Shown: piece after piece, positions 8,731 to 17,770 of the stretch
Layout: each line of letters starts with the position of its first letter
Numbering within the stretch: the stretch's first letter is position 1
Assembly: GCA_964551635.1 (NCBI GenBank)
Contig: CAZKDZ010000076.1
Coordinates: forward strand, 1 to 64,000
From: JAAXHE01 sp964551635
Lineage (GTDB): Bacteria > Latescibacterota > UBA2968 > GCA-2709665
Direction of reading: 5' to 3'
Length of the DNA: 64,000 nucleotides
Program-made: the position numbers and the translations under genes
The notes under the pieces: generated by a model
What the model was told of the DNA's origin: nothing
What the model saw: the letters and a program-made list of their open reading frames with translations, nothing else
Databases searched by the model: none

Positions 8731-10035
8731 CTACAGCATTCCTTCTTTTTGAAGAATGTCACCCGCGATCGCGAAGGTTGTGCCGTGCATGCCGATCACG
8801 ACGAGACCCAGCCCCTCGGCCAGGTATCCGCCGGGGTACATGTTTGGCACCGCGGTGCATTCATAGTTGTGCGGATGGGTGGGCAGCTGATGCACCTGGA
8901 AGCGGTAATTGTCGTGTTTTTCCACCAGAGGAAGCGGCGGAAACCCTTCGAAGAGGGAGTAGTCCGCGACGCCGCCGATTTCGAGGAGGGCGTGATCGAC
9001 TTCAAGATTTTCGCGGCCGCCGTTGCGGCAAAGGGTGGCAATGCCTCCGGATTCGTGCTGCTCGAAACCGTGGACCCGGGTTTCGTAATATGTACTCAGG
9101 CGCGGGGACCGGCTCTCCATGATTTCGGCAATCCGCGCGTAATAGGGGAGGCCGTATCGGCTGTCCGATATAAGGCGCCAGTGACGATCGAAGGACTGGC
9201 GCATGACGTAGTGGACGTGCCTTCCCGCGTCGTGCAACTCGGTTGCCGCCCAGTCGGCGGACCGGCCGCCGCCCACGACAAGGATGCGTTCGCCGGGATA
9301 GCTCCCCGGCTGATCGTAGCCGGAAGCGACGAACGGCAGGTGTTCGCCGGGCACGTCGAGTTTCCGGGGAATGCACCGCTGCCCCACCGCGTAGACCAGG
9401 TACCTGCACGTGTAGCGGCGGGTGGTTTCCGATCCGACTGCACGGGTGGTGAGCTGAAAGCCGTCGTCGTGCGGCCGGATGCAGGTCACGCGTTCGTGTG
9501 TGCGTATTTGATCAACGACGTCGAAACGGCCCGGTACGGAGTGATAATAGTCCAGGAGGTGACGTTTCGAAATCAGGGCGTTGACATCCAGATGCAACTG
9601 TCGTTCACGGCAGTGGCGATCGAGCGGATAGAAGGCGAATTCCATCCATTGCCCCGGTGACAGCGTGAGCATGTTTTCCGGCACGTTATTCCACACGCCG
9701 CCAACCTGTTCCTGTGTGATGAGCAATACGTCGACGGCTTCGCGCCTGCGGAATTCCAGAGCGATTTCATCCTCGCCGCGGAACTTCTGTCCCGGATGGT
9801 GCAGGATGCGAAACAGGTCCGCGGGACGGATGCCGGCGTTCACCAGAGCTCTGAAATCAAGGCCGAGAAGCGTACCGTTTTCGCTGCGAAGGTAGCGATC
9901 GATCTGTCCGTATCGACTCTGGAAGAGTTCGCCGCCCCTGTAATATGGGTGCCACCCGCCGAGTACCACGGCCAGCGGCAGACCCGCCGGACCCCCGCCA
10001 ACGATGATAACGGTATGGTGTTCGGGTTTGACCAT
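8731..10035 (-). CDS. FAD/NAD(P)-binding monooxygenase-like protein (OSGIN-like)
   Basis: A 434-residue flavoprotein with two dinucleotide-binding motifs: GGGPAG at residues 13-18 for FAD and VVGGGRSADWAA near 253-264 for NAD(P)H. Text between them (VLGGWHPYYRGG, HHPGQKF, LSPGQWMEF) resembles OSGIN-type proteins and the lysine/ornithine N-hydroxylase branch of class B monooxygenases. The frame opens at 10086, but ATG 10035 follows CCAGGATT and gives the normal N-terminus. It is divergent from the aminotransferase gene at 10258. The substrate is unknown; a reductase without oxygenase activity is also possible. Confidence 0.75.
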   Translation of the reverse strand: MVKPEHHTVIIVGGGPAGLPLAVVLGGWHPYYRGGELFQSRYGQIDRYLRSENGTLLGLDFRALVNAGIRPADLFRILHHPGQKFRGEDEIALEFRRREAVDVLLITQEQVGGVWNNVPENMLTLSPGQWMEFAFYPLDRHCRERQLHLDVNALISKRHLLDYYHSVPGRFDVVDQIRTHERVTCIRPHDDGFQLTTRAVGSETTRRYTCRYLVYAVGQRCIPRKLDVPGEHLPFVASGYDQPGSYPGERILVVGGGRSADWAATELHDAGRHVHYVMRQSFDRHWRLISDSRYGLPYYARIAEIMESRSPRLSTYYETRVHGFEQHESGGIATLCRNGGRENLEVDHALLEIGGVADYSLFEGFPPLPLVEKHDNYRFQVHQLPTHPHNYECTAVPNMYPGGYLAEGLGLVVIGMHGTTFAIAGDILQKEGML

Positions 10036-10143
10036 GGAATCCTGGTGAAACCGGTCGGAAGGCCTGTACCCCGGGCGCGGAGTCATCGAAGCTCGGGCGG
10101 ACAGAGGCGCGGGTGGTCCGGCCGGTAACCAGGGGTGTAGACC

Positions 10144-10172
10144 TTGACTTCAGCGGTTGAATGACGTATGAT
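10144..10172 (+). promoter_or_regulatory. Sigma70-type promoter for the aminotransferase operon
   Basis: A TTGACT -35 box (10144-10149) and a TATGAT -10 box (10167-10172) are separated by 17 bp. Initiation near 10179 would give an 80-nt leader before ATG 10258. It lies in the divergent spacer. Confidence 0.65.
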
Positions 10173-10257
10173 GGTGCTCTTGAAGGAGCGGCTACAAAGT
10201 AGATCTGATACCCTGGGGAGTCAAGCCGAATATCATTGACCGGAGGGTGAGAAGTCT

Positions 10258-11625
10258 ATGGCGGACGAAAACCAACTGGACGTTGTGGAGATTCGGGCGC
10301 AGGACCGCGCGCACGTATGGCATCCGATGATACAGCACCGGACGCTGGAGCAAAAGGACCTGATGGTGGTCCACAAGGGAAAGGGAACCACAGTTGTGGA
10401 CGCGGAGGGCCGGGAGTTTCTGGATGCTTACGCGGGGCTCTGGAACGTCAATGTCGGATACGGCCGCACGGAAATCGCGGAAGCCGTGTACGAACAGATG
10501 CTGAAGCTCTCGTACTATCCCCATCTGCACGTAAATCTGCCCGCAACGAAGCTGGCTTCCAGGCTCGCCGATCTGCTTCCAGGGGACCTGAACCATCTCT
10601 TCTTCTCCAACAGCGGATCCGAGGCGAACGAAACCGCTTTGAAGATTGCGAGGCAGTATGGCAGGCAGAAGTACCCGGGCCAGAACCGGTTCAAGGTGAT
10701 TGCGAGATATCAGGGTTATCACGGGTTTACCTTCGGTGCGATGTCCGCGACGGGACAGGTTGCCAGGAGGGCCGGGTTCGAACCCCTGATGCCGGGCTTT
10801 CTTCACGTGAACCCGCCCTGGTCTTTTCGCTTCGGGTCGAAAGTGTCCTACCCGGACGGCGGTGTGGCGTGTGCGAACGAGGTCGAAGAGGCCATTGTCC
10901 GGGAGGATCCGACAACGGTTGCGGCGGTCATTGCCGAACCGATTATCGGCGGCGGCGGCGTGATCGTCCCGCCGGAAGGGTACCTGCCGCGCCTTCGTGA
11001 GATCTGCGACCAATACGGCGTGCTCCTGATCCTCGACGAAGTGATCACGGGATTCGGCCGGACGGGCAAGCTGTTCGCCGCCGAACACTGGGGCGTGGTT
11101 CCGGACATGATGACCATGGCGAAGGGCGTGTCCAGCGGATATCTGCCCCTTGGCGCGTGCGCGGTTACGCCTGAGGTGTTCGAGGCCTTCATGGGCGAAC
11201 CCGGCGATCATCGGGAGTTTTCCTCGGTGTCCACCTATGGCGGACATCCGGTCTGCTGTACGGCGGCCCTGGCGAATCTGGACATTCTGATGGCCGAACG
11301 CCTTTGGGAGAATTCCGCGGAAGTTGGCGCTTACCTTCTGGACGGGTTGGAACGACTGGATTCTCCGTTCATCGGGGAAGTGCGGGGCAAGGGGCTGATG
11401 ATCGCCGTCGAACTTGCGGCAAAGAGCGGCGATATGCTGGACTCGGAGCGGGTCGCGGCGGTGCAGGCAGGCATCCTTGAACAGGGCGTAATCGTGGGGC
11501 GAATGAGCCATGTGATGCACGGCCCCGAGAGCATTTTCTTCCTGGCGCCGCCTCTGATCCTGAAACGAAACGAAGCGGACCGAATCGTGTCGGCATTCGA
11601 TTCGGGGCTAAGACGAATCTCCTGA
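10258..11625 (+). CDS. Class III (omega) aminotransferase
   Basis: A 455-residue PLP enzyme of fold type I. SNSGSEANETALK (about 117-129) binds the phosphate, D260 in LLILDEVITGFGRTG contacts the pyridine nitrogen, and K289 in MTMAKGVSSGY is the Schiff-base lysine. Class III members transfer amino groups from omega-amines, beta-alanine, GABA or similar donors to pyruvate or a related acceptor; the exact donor is not predictable. A GGAGGGTGAG ribosome site precedes the ATG. A possible start codon for the next gene lies 115 bp downstream. Confidence 0.92.
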   Translation: MADENQLDVVEIRAQDRAHVWHPMIQHRTLEQKDLMVVHKGKGTTVVDAEGREFLDAYAGLWNVNVGYGRTEIAEAVYEQMLKLSYYPHLHVNLPATKLASRLADLLPGDLNHLFFSNSGSEANETALKIARQYGRQKYPGQNRFKVIARYQGYHGFTFGAMSATGQVARRAGFEPLMPGFLHVNPPWSFRFGSKVSYPDGGVACANEVEEAIVREDPTTVAAVIAEPIIGGGGVIVPPEGYLPRLREICDQYGVLLILDEVITGFGRTGKLFAAEHWGVVPDMMTMAKGVSSGYLPLGACAVTPEVFEAFMGEPGDHREFSSVSTYGGHPVCCTAALANLDILMAERLWENSAEVGAYLLDGLERLDSPFIGEVRGKGLMIAVELAAKSGDMLDSERVAAVQAGILEQGVIVGRMSHVMHGPESIFFLAPPLILKRNEADRIVSAFDSGLRRIS

Positions 11626-11739
11626 AGGAGAACGCGCTTGCCTGCGCATGGAACGGGCAGCGACCGGCTGACGTGCCCGGTATCCTGATCTACCCGGGGT
11701 TGGCGACGCGCCTCCTTCGGTCACTCTTGTAGACCGTAT

Positions 11740-13302
11740 ATGCAGGCCTGTTTTCGACACTATGCCGCCCTCAGGAAGGAGATGGACGCCTGGCTGGCGC
11801 AGAGCCGGCGTATGGACCCTCCTGGCAGGCACGGCGGAGGCGAGGACGAAGCCAACTACGCGCTGGCGTGGTTCCCGCACTATCTTGTGACGGGCAATCC
11901 GGCGGCCGCAGAGCACTTCGAGTATCTCCGCGATCAACTTGCGGGGTGGGTGCGGCGTGAATGCCTGCACGGCTACGAGCCTGAGGCGGAGGCGCATCAC
12001 GGCACCGAGCCGTTCCTTCTGTTTCTCCCGCGCTATCTGGGTCTGTTTCCGGAGGACCGGGTCGCCGGGCAACTGCTTGCAGATGCGGCCGAACACATCG
12101 GAAACTGGGAGAAAGGGATCCCGGCCTGGTTCGACTGGGACCGGAACCGGTTCTTCGGATACCACATCGGTACGCGGACCGTCGGGCGGGATCCGGAGCA
12201 TGCGGTGGAACTGGCGGAGCACTTCCGGTTCATCCACATCGCCCTCGCGGCTTACCGTGTGCTGAAGCAGGATCGTTACCTGGACTGGGCGTTGCGGTAC
12301 GGCCGGCGTCGCGCGGAGATGATCGTGGCGGCGCCGGAAGGGGAGTTGCCGGTGATGTGGGGGCCGGACGGACGGCCTCTGAGCGAAAGCGAGTATACGG
12401 AATCGCAGCGTCGGATGAGCGCCGCCAGCCACCATTTGCCGAACGATCCAGGCAGGGGCGTGGAGGTGCTGCTGGCATCCGGCGCCGTCCACGCGCTGGG
12501 CGATCTGTTTCGGCTGTCCGGTGAGAGGGTCTTTCGCGACGCGGGATTTCGGATCGTCAAACCACTCGTGCCCATGCTTCACGACCCGTATTGCGACCCT
12601 GGCGCCGCTGCGGTCTCCTTCTATCGCTGCGCCTTTGGCGATGACGCCCTGGATGGCCGGATCCGGGAAATGGTGGGGCGGCTTCCCGATGAGGAAGCCG
12701 GCGAACTCGTGATGATGGTGCCGGAGAAGCCCAGGATGATCCTTCCCGGCGTCGGGAAGCGTGCGGATATGCTGCACTGGGGCGTGCAGGTGGAAGGCAT
12801 GGATCGGATCGCGCCAACGCGGGAGCCCTGCACGGCCACGTTGACGCTGGCCTATCAGATTACCGGCGAAACGTCGTTCGCGACGCGCGCATTCAGGCAG
12901 GCCTCGCGGAAGCTGAAGCTGGCGCGTCGTGTATTGAGGGGCGGAAGAGAGCACGCGGACATGGGCGGGGCGGTCTGCTCCGTGGCCGCCGGCCACGGAC
13001 GAAACTGGGGTTCGGGAGCCGTGACCGGATGCTACGGTCCATTGCTGCTCGGGGCCAGGGAGCATCTTGGCGCGCTGGCGCCCGAGGTTGAATTCCGCCG
13101 TCCGGGAGGCGGGGCCGGTTTGCCCGAGCAGGTGGTCTCGCTGGTCGTCCCACTCCTTCGGTCGGGCGGAAGCGTCCGGATCTTCAACGGCGGCGACAGG
13201 GTCACCGCTGTTTCGTGGCGCCGGCACGGAGAGGCCTGGCAGGAGGTTTCGCTCCCGCCCGGCGGTGAGACAAGAGCGGTGCTGGAGGAGAATCCGTTAT
13301 GA
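11740..13302 (+). CDS. Unrecognised alpha-toroid-like protein in a catabolic operon
   Basis: A 520-residue soluble protein with no signal peptide. It has helical repeats with many paired acidic and aromatic residues (HGTEPFLLFLPRYLGLF, WEKGIPAWFDWDRNRFFGYH, HFRFIHIALAAYRVL), the style of (alpha/alpha)6 toroids found in glycoside hydrolases, lyases and epimerases. The last 60 residues look like a small beta domain. I cannot name a family. No good ribosome site precedes ATG 11740, and the frame is closed by a stop at 11686. The stop overlaps the aldo/keto reductase start by 4 bp, so the two are coupled, and a role in sugar or glycoside turnover is inferred. Confidence 0.6.
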   Translation: MQACFRHYAALRKEMDAWLAQSRRMDPPGRHGGGEDEANYALAWFPHYLVTGNPAAAEHFEYLRDQLAGWVRRECLHGYEPEAEAHHGTEPFLLFLPRYLGLFPEDRVAGQLLADAAEHIGNWEKGIPAWFDWDRNRFFGYHIGTRTVGRDPEHAVELAEHFRFIHIALAAYRVLKQDRYLDWALRYGRRRAEMIVAAPEGELPVMWGPDGRPLSESEYTESQRRMSAASHHLPNDPGRGVEVLLASGAVHALGDLFRLSGERVFRDAGFRIVKPLVPMLHDPYCDPGAAAVSFYRCAFGDDALDGRIREMVGRLPDEEAGELVMMVPEKPRMILPGVGKRADMLHWGVQVEGMDRIAPTREPCTATLTLAYQITGETSFATRAFRQASRKLKLARRVLRGGREHADMGGAVCSVAAGHGRNWGSGAVTGCYGPLLLGAREHLGALAPEVEFRRPGGGAGLPEQVVSLVVPLLRSGGSVRIFNGGDRVTAVSWRRHGEAWQEVSLPPGGETRAVLEENPL

Positions 13303-14279
13303 AATACCGTACGCTGGGGCAGACCGGGCTGCAGGTTTCGGAAATCGGACTCGGCGCGTTTCCGATATCAGGGATGCAGCGGCAGGCTGATGGCACTCGA
13401 TTCGGATGGACCGGAACCGAAGATTCGGAGTCGATTGCGCTCATACACCGCTGCGAGGACCTCGGCATCAATCTGATCGATTCCGCGGAAAGTTACGGCG
13501 ACGGGCACAGTGAGGTTCTCACGGGCAAGGCGCTGACGGGACGGAGAGACAGGTGGATCGTGGCCACGAAGGTGCAGCCGAACGCGGGTATCGATCCTGA
13601 AGCCCGGGATGGTTCAGCGGTGCAGCGTCGAATTACAGCGTCATGCGAGCAAAGCCTGAAGCGGCTGGCGATGGACCACATCGACGTCTATCAGTTGCAC
13701 GCCGTTCCTTTCGAATGGGCGATGCCGGCGGTAATGGACGCGCTGGAAGCGCTCAGACGGGCCGGCAAGGTGCGGTGGTACGGCATTTCGACCAATGACC
13801 GGCAAGCGGTGGAGAAGCTGCGTACGATCGGGCCTTTACACATGTTGCAGGTGGGATATAACCTGCTGGAACGCACGGCGGATGGATTGCTGCACTGGGC
13901 CAAGGCCGAGGATATCGGCACGTTGATTCGGGTGCCGCTGGCCAAGGGGCAGCTGACCGGCAAGTATTTCGGGGCGGAAGCGCGTACGATCCCGGAAAAC
14001 GACGTGCGGTACGAACGATTCAATACACCGGAGACCGTTGATGGGTTGAAGCGCCTGCCGCAGCTGCTGTTCCTGCGGAACCGGACGCGAACCATGGCGC
14101 AGGCGGCGCTGCGTTTCGTACTGGATCATCCCGGCGTGTCGTGCGTGATCGCCGGCGCCAAGAACCGCCGCCAGGTGGATGAGAACGCCGGCGCCGTCGA
14201 GATGGCTCCGTTGACGAATGCGGAACTCGAACGCGCGATCCCGATCGCGGATACCATCGGTACGCCGGGTTGGATTTAG
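13299..14279 (+). CDS. Aldo/keto reductase family protein
   Basis: A 326-residue TIM-barrel NAD(P)H-dependent oxidoreductase. The catalytic tetrad is visible as D61 and Y66 (IDSAESYG), K91 (WIVATKV) and H134 (YQLHAVP). The C-terminal block with CVIAGAKNRRQVDENAGA is the cofactor-binding end typical of the YajO/general-stress-type branch. It overlaps the preceding gene through ATGA and is followed 13 bp later by a Gfo/Idh/MocA gene, so three genes are probably co-expressed for sugar oxidation or reduction. Confidence 0.92.
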   Translation: MKYRTLGQTGLQVSEIGLGAFPISGMQRQADGTRFGWTGTEDSESIALIHRCEDLGINLIDSAESYGDGHSEVLTGKALTGRRDRWIVATKVQPNAGIDPEARDGSAVQRRITASCEQSLKRLAMDHIDVYQLHAVPFEWAMPAVMDALEALRRAGKVRWYGISTNDRQAVEKLRTIGPLHMLQVGYNLLERTADGLLHWAKAEDIGTLIRVPLAKGQLTGKYFGAEARTIPENDVRYERFNTPETVDGLKRLPQLLFLRNRTRTMAQAALRFVLDHPGVSCVIAGAKNRRQVDENAGAVEMAPLTNAELERAIPIADTIGTPGWI

Positions 14280-14292
14280 CAGGAGTTCGAAT

Positions 14293-15555
14293 ATGTCCTC
14301 CGAGGTTCGCATAGGCGTGATCGGCTGCGGGCGAATCCTGAACGCGCACCTGCGCGGGTTCCGAATCCTGCAGGAAAACGGGTTAGGGGATTGCTTCCGG
14401 ATCACGGCGCTTTGCGCGAGGAGGCGTGAGGACGCTCTCCGGTTTCGAACGCGGGGCGAAGGCCCCGGACCCAGACCCGCGCCGGTGGAGGCACGGGGCG
14501 ATCCGTTGAATGCGCCTCACGCGTACATCAGCGATCTGCATCCCGGTCAGAAAACGGCGGTTTACACGGATTATCGCGAGATGCTGGAGCGCGGACCGGT
14601 CGACGCGGTTTGCATCCTGACGGGGCACGATACGCATCACACCATCGCCATCGATGCCATGCGCGCCGGCAGGCACGCCATTGTCGAAAAGCCGATGGCG
14701 ATTTCGGTAAAAGCCGCCCAGCGGATGTGCGAGGCGGCTTCCGACACAAACACGGTGTTGAGCGTTGCGGAAAACGTGAATTTCACACCCGCCGTGCGTG
14801 CAAACCGGTGGGCCGTCAGGGAGGGACTGATCGGCGACGTGCAGATGGTCTATCGCGGGGCGATCGGGTTCCGGTCTCACCGTCCTGATCTGGTGGCCGC
14901 CCGCACGCCGTGGAGGCAGTCGAAGCTGGGCGCCGGGGGCGGGGTGTCGATCGATCTGGGGGTGCATCTCTTCAACGGCGTTCGGACGATCTGCGGACCG
15001 GTACATTCGGTGCAGGCCCTGTGGCGGATTCTGGAGCCGGTCCGGGTGCTGATGTCCGACGACGACAGTGACGTCGCGGATGAGGTCCGGAACCAGGTCG
15101 ACGACGCGTTCTTCTCAAATTTCAGGCTCGCGAACGCAGCGATCGGTCACATGGCGGTGGCCCGCAGCGCCAGGGGGACGCAGATCGGCGTCCCGGGCGG
15201 AACGAATGTATTCGGCAGCACGGGGGCGCTGTCAGACGGGAAAATCTTCTCGGGAGACGGGGCCGGGGAAGACGTCCTTCAGCGGTTCCGGCGGGATGCC
15301 ACGGAGCAGGAGCGCGACGAAGCAACGCCTGGAGGGATCACGGATGCATTCGCGCTGGAGAACCTGGACTGGCTGCGCGGGATCCGCGACGGTTCGCCGG
15401 TGCGGATGTCGGGTGAGGAGGGGACGATCGACCTGGCCCTGAGCTACGCGATCCTGGAGTCGGGACTGCTGGGCCGGGAGGTAACCCTGGAAGAAATGCT
15501 CCGCGGCGACGAGGACGGATACCAGAGGCCGATCAACGCGCATTACGGGTTGTAG
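14293..15555 (+). CDS. Gfo/Idh/MocA family oxidoreductase
   Basis: A 420-residue dehydrogenase with an N-terminal Rossmann motif (RIGVIGCGRILNAHLRGF), the cofactor/catalytic loop IVEKPMAIS, and a C-terminal domain with GGGVSIDLGVHLFNGVR. It is longer than the usual 330-390 residues because of an insertion around residues 45-80. ATG 14293 follows AGGAG; the longer frame from 14218 overlaps the reductase and is unlikely. Probably in one operon with the aldo/keto reductase. Substrate unknown, likely a sugar, inositol or glycoside. Confidence 0.9.
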   Translation: MSSEVRIGVIGCGRILNAHLRGFRILQENGLGDCFRITALCARRREDALRFRTRGEGPGPRPAPVEARGDPLNAPHAYISDLHPGQKTAVYTDYREMLERGPVDAVCILTGHDTHHTIAIDAMRAGRHAIVEKPMAISVKAAQRMCEAASDTNTVLSVAENVNFTPAVRANRWAVREGLIGDVQMVYRGAIGFRSHRPDLVAARTPWRQSKLGAGGGVSIDLGVHLFNGVRTICGPVHSVQALWRILEPVRVLMSDDDSDVADEVRNQVDDAFFSNFRLANAAIGHMAVARSARGTQIGVPGGTNVFGSTGALSDGKIFSGDGAGEDVLQRFRRDATEQERDEATPGGITDAFALENLDWLRGIRDGSPVRMSGEEGTIDLALSYAILESGLLGREVTLEEMLRGDEDGYQRPINAHYGL

Positions 15556-15633
15556 GGGTTCGGGCAGTGCGAGGAATGCGACCCCTACATCGCCCACCGC
15601 CCCCTGGCCGCGTGGGTTTTCTGTCCCGAAATA

Positions 15634-16212
15634 TCAGCGTTTTTCGATTTCGAGGTTGCGGAACCAGATCCGGCTGTTGTGGTCCTGCAGGCCGATGTAT
15701 CCGGATTCGGTCATTTCGCAGTACGCCCGATTGAATTTGTTGGGGGTGCCGTCGGGGTTCCGTCCCGGTGCGGTCCAGCGGCTCAGGTCCATTTCGGTGA
15801 CTCGCTCACCGTTCAAGTCAACCCGGATGTCGTTCTCCACGGCGGAGACGACCATCCGGTTCCATTCGCCGGTGGGTTTGCAGGTATTGCGCGTGGGGGC
15901 CTGGACGTCATACACGGCGCCGCAGCACTTGGCGGTTGCGGGGCTCCGGCCGTGCGTGTCCAGGATCTGGATTTCGATGCCGGTCTGCACGGGGTCTTCC
16001 AGATCGGTCCAACGGAAGAAGACGCCGCTGTTGGCGCCGGGAGGGTGTTTGAACTCGAGCGACAGTTCGAAATTTCTGAACCGTTCGTACGTATAATACA
16101 GATATCCCCCTTTTTCGCCGGTGCAGTAGATACAGCCTCGATCCACCGTCCAGCCGTCGGGATTGCCGGTGGCTGCCCAGCCGTTGAGGGTTTCGCCGTC
16201 GAACAGGTGCAT
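15634..16212 (-). CDS. DUF1080 (3-keto-disaccharide hydrolase-like) protein
   Basis: A 192-residue single jelly-roll domain. LFDGETLNGW at the start, LEFKHPPGANSGVFFRW, GIEIQILD and a C-terminal GYIGLQDHNSRIWFRNLEI are diagnostic of DUF1080, a family that includes 3-keto-disaccharide hydrolases. No signal peptide is present with ATG 16212, which follows AAGGGA; the longer frame to 16371 has no signal peptide either. DUF1080 proteins commonly sit beside Gfo/Idh/MocA dehydrogenases, as here, where oxidised glycosides would be made and then cleaved. Confidence 0.88.
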   Translation of the reverse strand: MHLFDGETLNGWAATGNPDGWTVDRGCIYCTGEKGGYLYYTYERFRNFELSLEFKHPPGANSGVFFRWTDLEDPVQTGIEIQILDTHGRSPATAKCCGAVYDVQAPTRNTCKPTGEWNRMVVSAVENDIRVDLNGERVTEMDLSRWTAPGRNPDGTPNKFNRAYCEMTESGYIGLQDHNSRIWFRNLEIEKR

Positions 16213-16372
16213 GTTTCGTCCCTTCAATGATTGTGTTGTGGAAACCAGCCGCCGCGGGTCCATCCCTTCTGCCGTGGCCGGCTGCCGGAGTACTGGAACC
16301 CTGGCCGGGAAATATCTGTCAATCCGGATGAAAATCAAAGCGAAAGTCACACTCGGTTGAGGAGGGATCAAG

Positions 16373-17674
16373 ATGGTAGGTCGACTTGCACGCGGGCTTT
16401 GTCTCCTGGTTCTCTTCCCGCCCGGCGTTCACGCCGACAACTGGCCGCAATGGCGCGGTCCGCAGCAGAACGGCGTGAGTTCCGCCACGAATCTGCCCGC
16501 GTCCTGGAGTCTTGAAAAGAACATAATCTGGAAGGCTGAATTACCCTCGTGGAGCGGCAGCACGCCGATCGTCTGGGACGAACGCATTTTTCTGATGTCT
16601 CCGTCGCCTGCGCAAAAGCCGGAGGAACGGGAGCCCGGCGGGCCGGAGATATTCATTGTATGCCTGTCCAGAAAGGACGGCAGTGAACGCTGGCGGCGCA
16701 AGCTGGACGAAGGAAACGAACTGTGGCGCAAGCACAACAATACGTCGCCTTCGCCCGTTACGGATGGCGCGCACGTGTGGGCCGTTACGGGAAACGGCGT
16801 GGTGGCGTGTCTGAACATGGACGGCAAGTTGATCTGGACGCGCGACTTGCAAGGAGACTACGGCAAATTCGGCCTGAACTTCGGATACGCCTCGTCTCCG
16901 ATTCTGTTCGATGGCAAGCTCATCCTGCAGGTACTTCACGGATCGTACACGGATGAACCCTCGTATATCGTCGCGCTGGACGCCGGAAACGGTAAGGAAG
17001 TGTGGCGTGAAGAACGCGCGACCGATGCCATAAGGGAGTCTCCGGACTCGTACACGACACCCGCACTGCTGAAGCAGGAAGGAAAGATCCAGATTGTCGT
17101 TACAGGCGGGGATTGCGTGACGGGGCACGATCCGGCTACGGGACGCGAGATCTGGCGAGCCGGCGGGTTGAACCCGGAGCGACGGGGAAATTTCCGGCTT
17201 GTCGGCTCGCCCGTAGTGGTCGACGGCATGATCTACGCGCCCACCCGCCGGCGTCCGTTACTTGCCCTGACTGCCGGCGGGACGGGCGATGTCTCCGGGA
17301 ATGTGAAGTGGAAGTGGGAGGGCGCCGCCGCCCCGGACGTGCCGACGCCGGTTTGTGACGGTAGGTATTTCTACATGGTTGACGATCGCGGTCTGGCAAC
17401 GTGTCTCGACGCGAAGACCGGCGCCGTTGTCTGGGGTCCCGAGAGAACGGCGCAGGGTACGGTGAGCGCTTCGCCTCATCTGGCTGACGGCAAGTTGTTC
17501 CTGCTGAACGAATATGCCGTGACGACCGTCCTGGCTGCCGGCCCGAAGTTCAAAGTCCTCGCGACGAATGAACTGGACGATACGTACACGCTCTCATCTC
17601 CCGTGTCCTCCGGATCCCAGCTCTTTGTGCGAACGGCAACTCATCTATACTGCATCGGACATGAAGCCGAGTAA
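16373..17674 (+). CDS. Exported PQQ-like beta-propeller protein
   Basis: A 433-residue protein with an N-terminal signal peptide (LARGLCLLVLFPPGVHA, cleavage before DNWPQWRGP). Repeats such as GNGVVACLNMDGKLIWTRDL, IVALDAGNGKEVWREE and VTGHDPATGREIWRAGG are PQQ-type tryptophan-docking blades, giving a seven- or eight-bladed propeller. The opening NWPQWRGPQQNGVS is common in PQQ-propeller proteins of Planctomycetes-like and related genomes; cofactor ligands of true quinoprotein dehydrogenases are not evident, so a BamB-like or carbohydrate-related role is possible. Start follows GAGGGATC. Divergent from the DUF1080 gene. Confidence 0.85.
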   Translation: MVGRLARGLCLLVLFPPGVHADNWPQWRGPQQNGVSSATNLPASWSLEKNIIWKAELPSWSGSTPIVWDERIFLMSPSPAQKPEEREPGGPEIFIVCLSRKDGSERWRRKLDEGNELWRKHNNTSPSPVTDGAHVWAVTGNGVVACLNMDGKLIWTRDLQGDYGKFGLNFGYASSPILFDGKLILQVLHGSYTDEPSYIVALDAGNGKEVWREERATDAIRESPDSYTTPALLKQEGKIQIVVTGGDCVTGHDPATGREIWRAGGLNPERRGNFRLVGSPVVVDGMIYAPTRRRPLLALTAGGTGDVSGNVKWKWEGAAAPDVPTPVCDGRYFYMVDDRGLATCLDAKTGAVVWGPERTAQGTVSASPHLADGKLFLLNEYAVTTVLAAGPKFKVLATNELDDTYTLSSPVSSGSQLFVRTATHLYCIGHEAE

Positions 17675-17706
17675 GAATCGGCAGTCGCTGCGAATTCTGA
17701 TAGGCG

Positions 17707-17754
17707 TTGACACAGTGATGCAGAATCATATATTGGTGCCGTTTCAGAAACGGC
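17707..17754 (+). promoter_or_regulatory. Promoter with a palindromic operator at the start site
   Basis: TTGACA (17707-17712) and TATATT (17729-17734) are 16 bp apart. Immediately downstream, at 17738-17754, is GCCGTTTCAGAAACGGC, a perfect palindrome with 8-bp arms about one central A. It covers the predicted start of transcription, as expected for a repressor operator. The controlled unit is the oxidoreductase gene at 17771 and probably the isomerase gene after it. Confidence 0.65.
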
Positions 17755-17770
17755 TTCTAAGGGGGTAATC

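Noticed and set aside
10760..10790. tRNA T-loop-like GGGTTCGAACCCC
   Set aside because: It is inside the aminotransferase coding sequence, with no acceptor or anticodon stems around it. No tRNA was found in the window.
11608..13227. 539-codon minus-strand open frame opposite the alpha-toroid-like gene
   Set aside because: The plus-strand frame is coupled to the aldo/keto reductase and has protein-like composition; the minus-strand text is low-complexity and motif-free.
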